NCBI RefSeq assembly: GCF_023074175.1
Contig: NZ_JADPKS010000035.1
Coordinates: 93,719 to 157,718 of the forward strand
DNA from: Bradyrhizobium sp. 139
GTDB taxonomy: Bacteria > Pseudomonadota > Alphaproteobacteria > Rhizobiales > Xanthobacteraceae
Reading direction: 5' to 3'
DNA: 64,000 nucleotides
Part shown: positions 63,206 through 64,000 of the stretch, piece after piece
Position numbering within the stretch: position 1 is the first letter of the stretch
Layout: each line of letters begins with the position of its first letter
Made by a program: the position numbers and the translations under genes
The notes under the pieces: model-generated
The model's database searches: none
The model's input: only the letters and a program-made list of their open reading frames with translations
Told to the model about the DNA's origin: nothing

Positions 63206-63829
63206 ATGAGCACTCTTCGCCTGGAAGATTTGAAGCAATATTCGGATGTCCTGCGCACCCGGCAGGGCGTTGCGCTCAACGTTCGCTTCGTCGAGCCGCG
63301 CGACACCGACGAGATTCAGCATTACTTCCGCTCGCTCTCGACGCGCTCCCGCTACAACCGCTTCTTCGGCGCCATCAGCGAGTTGCCAAAGGGCCTGCTG
63401 CACGATTTCCTTCAGGTCGGAGATCGCGAGCGCTTCACGGTGGTGGCGACCATCATGGTCGACGGCTTCGAGACTATCGTCGGCGAAGCGCGCTACGCCT
63501 TGCATGCCGAAAGCGCGACACTCGAATTCGGCCTGTCGGTCGACGACCGCTGGCAGGGCTACGGCATCGCCACTGCGCTCCTGAAGAATCTGGAATGCCG
63601 CGCGGCCGCGCTCGGCGCCGAGCACATCTTTGGCGATACGCTGCGCTCCAACGAGACCATGATTTCGCTCGCCCGCAAATCCGGATTCGCTTTCGTCAAT
63701 CATCCGGACGACTGGAAGCTGGTGCGCTTCGACAAGGAGATCGCGGTCGCGCCGAAAGACATTCCCTGCGCGAGTTGGCGCCTCGCCGCCCTTTCCCGTC
63801 AGGCCGACAGCCCCTCAGCCTCGGCCTGA
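63206..63829 (+). CDS. GNAT family N-acetyltransferase
   Basis: The 207-residue protein has the GNAT core: VRFVEPRDTDEIQHYFRSLSTRSRYNRFF, the beta-4 strand ATLEFGLSVDDRWQGYGIATALLKNLE with the acetyl-CoA-binding Q/RxxGxG/A-like motif (WQGYGIA), and a C-terminal part FGDTLRSNETMISLARKSGFAFV. It acetylates an unknown amine. The ATG at 63206 lies after the terminator, with a GGGG upstream as weak ribosome site. Confidence 0.85.
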   Translation: MSTLRLEDLKQYSDVLRTRQGVALNVRFVEPRDTDEIQHYFRSLSTRSRYNRFFGAISELPKGLLHDFLQVGDRERFTVVATIMVDGFETIVGEARYALHAESATLEFGLSVDDRWQGYGIATALLKNLECRAAALGAEHIFGDTLRSNETMISLARKSGFAFVNHPDDWKLVRFDKEIAVAPKDIPCASWRLAALSRQADSPSASA

Positions 63830-63931
63830 CGCCACTCCGAGCTCGGCTCAGGTCAAACCAGAGCCGGGCTTCTTTTACTCTTCGTAGCCCGGATTTCGCT
63901 GCGAGACTGGGCAAGATTCTTATAGCGAAGG

Positions 63932-63963
63932 AAGGTACGATTCGGCATGACGAATCGTACCTT
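63932..63963 (+). promoter_or_regulatory. 13-bp hairpin enclosing the transposase start codon
   Basis: AAGGTACGATTCG (63932-63944) is a perfect inverted repeat of CGAATCGTACCTT (63951-63963), and the loop GCATGA contains the ATG. The 5' arm overlaps the SD-like GAAGGAAGG. Folding would hide the start, which suggests control of transposase translation. Confidence 0.65.
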
Positions 63964-64000
63964 CAAGACCGGTGTCAGCCGGGATCAGCCGAGCTTTCTG
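63947..64000 (+). CDS. Transposase, N-terminal fragment cut by the window edge
   Basis: An open frame begins ATG ACG AAT and reads MTNRTFKTGVSRDQPSFL up to the end. The RTFKTGV-x-R-x-Q beginning is typical of IS1182-type transposases, which in this family continue toward PARVEDYV. Only 18 residues are visible, so the family is a judgement from memory. The insertion sequence's left end should lie between about 63840 and 63930, but no terminal repeat can be confirmed without the other end. Confidence 0.5.
   Translation, partial: MTNRTFKTGVSRDQPSFL

Overview
The window is chromosomal DNA from a high-GC alphaproteobacterium, most likely Bradyrhizobium or a close relative. The signs are the many ABC importers with periplasmic binding proteins, a methanethiol methyltransferase-like protein of the type known from Bradyrhizobium, DUF1127 and DUF1488 small proteins, and the dense set of palindromic intergenic repeats. 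I see no rRNA, tRNA, CRISPR array, plasmid or phage gene. The only transposase signal is the first 18 codons of one at the right edge.

Layout. 1-1.8 kb: small secreted protein, AEC-type carrier, and two tiny overlapping genes. 2.2-7.4 kb: a complete oligopeptide-type ABC importer on the minus strand. 7.7-12.6 kb: two paralogous winged-helix/TPR regulators on the minus strand bracketing an MddA-like methyltransferase and a GFA-fold protein. 13-19.7 kb: fumarase/aspartase-superfamily lyase, M29 aminopeptidase, cupin, amidohydrolase, MBL-fold protein and hypotheticals. 19.8-22 kb: an ABC exporter pair. 22.3-29.1 kb: a branched-chain-amino-acid-type (Liv) ABC operon that includes an acyl-CoA ligase.

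29.3-40.6 kb is the most unusual part. A LapG-like periplasmic cysteine protease is divergent from a 2087-residue type I secreted adhesin that carries a FecR domain, VCBS repeats and a LamG-like domain. The adhesin is followed directly by a CHASE2-domain class III nucleotide cyclase. A PrtD/HlyD-type type I secretion pair lies at 51-54 kb and could export the adhesin.

40.8-50.3 kb is a second peptide-type ABC system. Two divergent paralogous binding proteins each have a good sigma-54 (-24/-12) promoter in the shared intergenic region. The rightward operon continues through both permeases and both ATPases and has an AtzG-like subunit and an amidase embedded in it, so nitrogen-controlled uptake and hydrolysis of an amide-type nitrogen source is a reasonable inference.

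54-64 kb holds AMP nucleosidase, a TPR protein, a PncC/CinA-type amidase, two paralogous amidohydrolases with a small Rieske protein, an MFS symporter, a LysR regulator, a DUF1127 protein, a GNAT acetyltransferase and the cut transposase gene.

Intergenic space is full of palindromic repeats of at least four families. One copy is split by a 159-bp MITE-like element with 19-bp terminal inverted repeats and an 11-bp flanking direct repeat. Another contains a second repeat family nested inside it.
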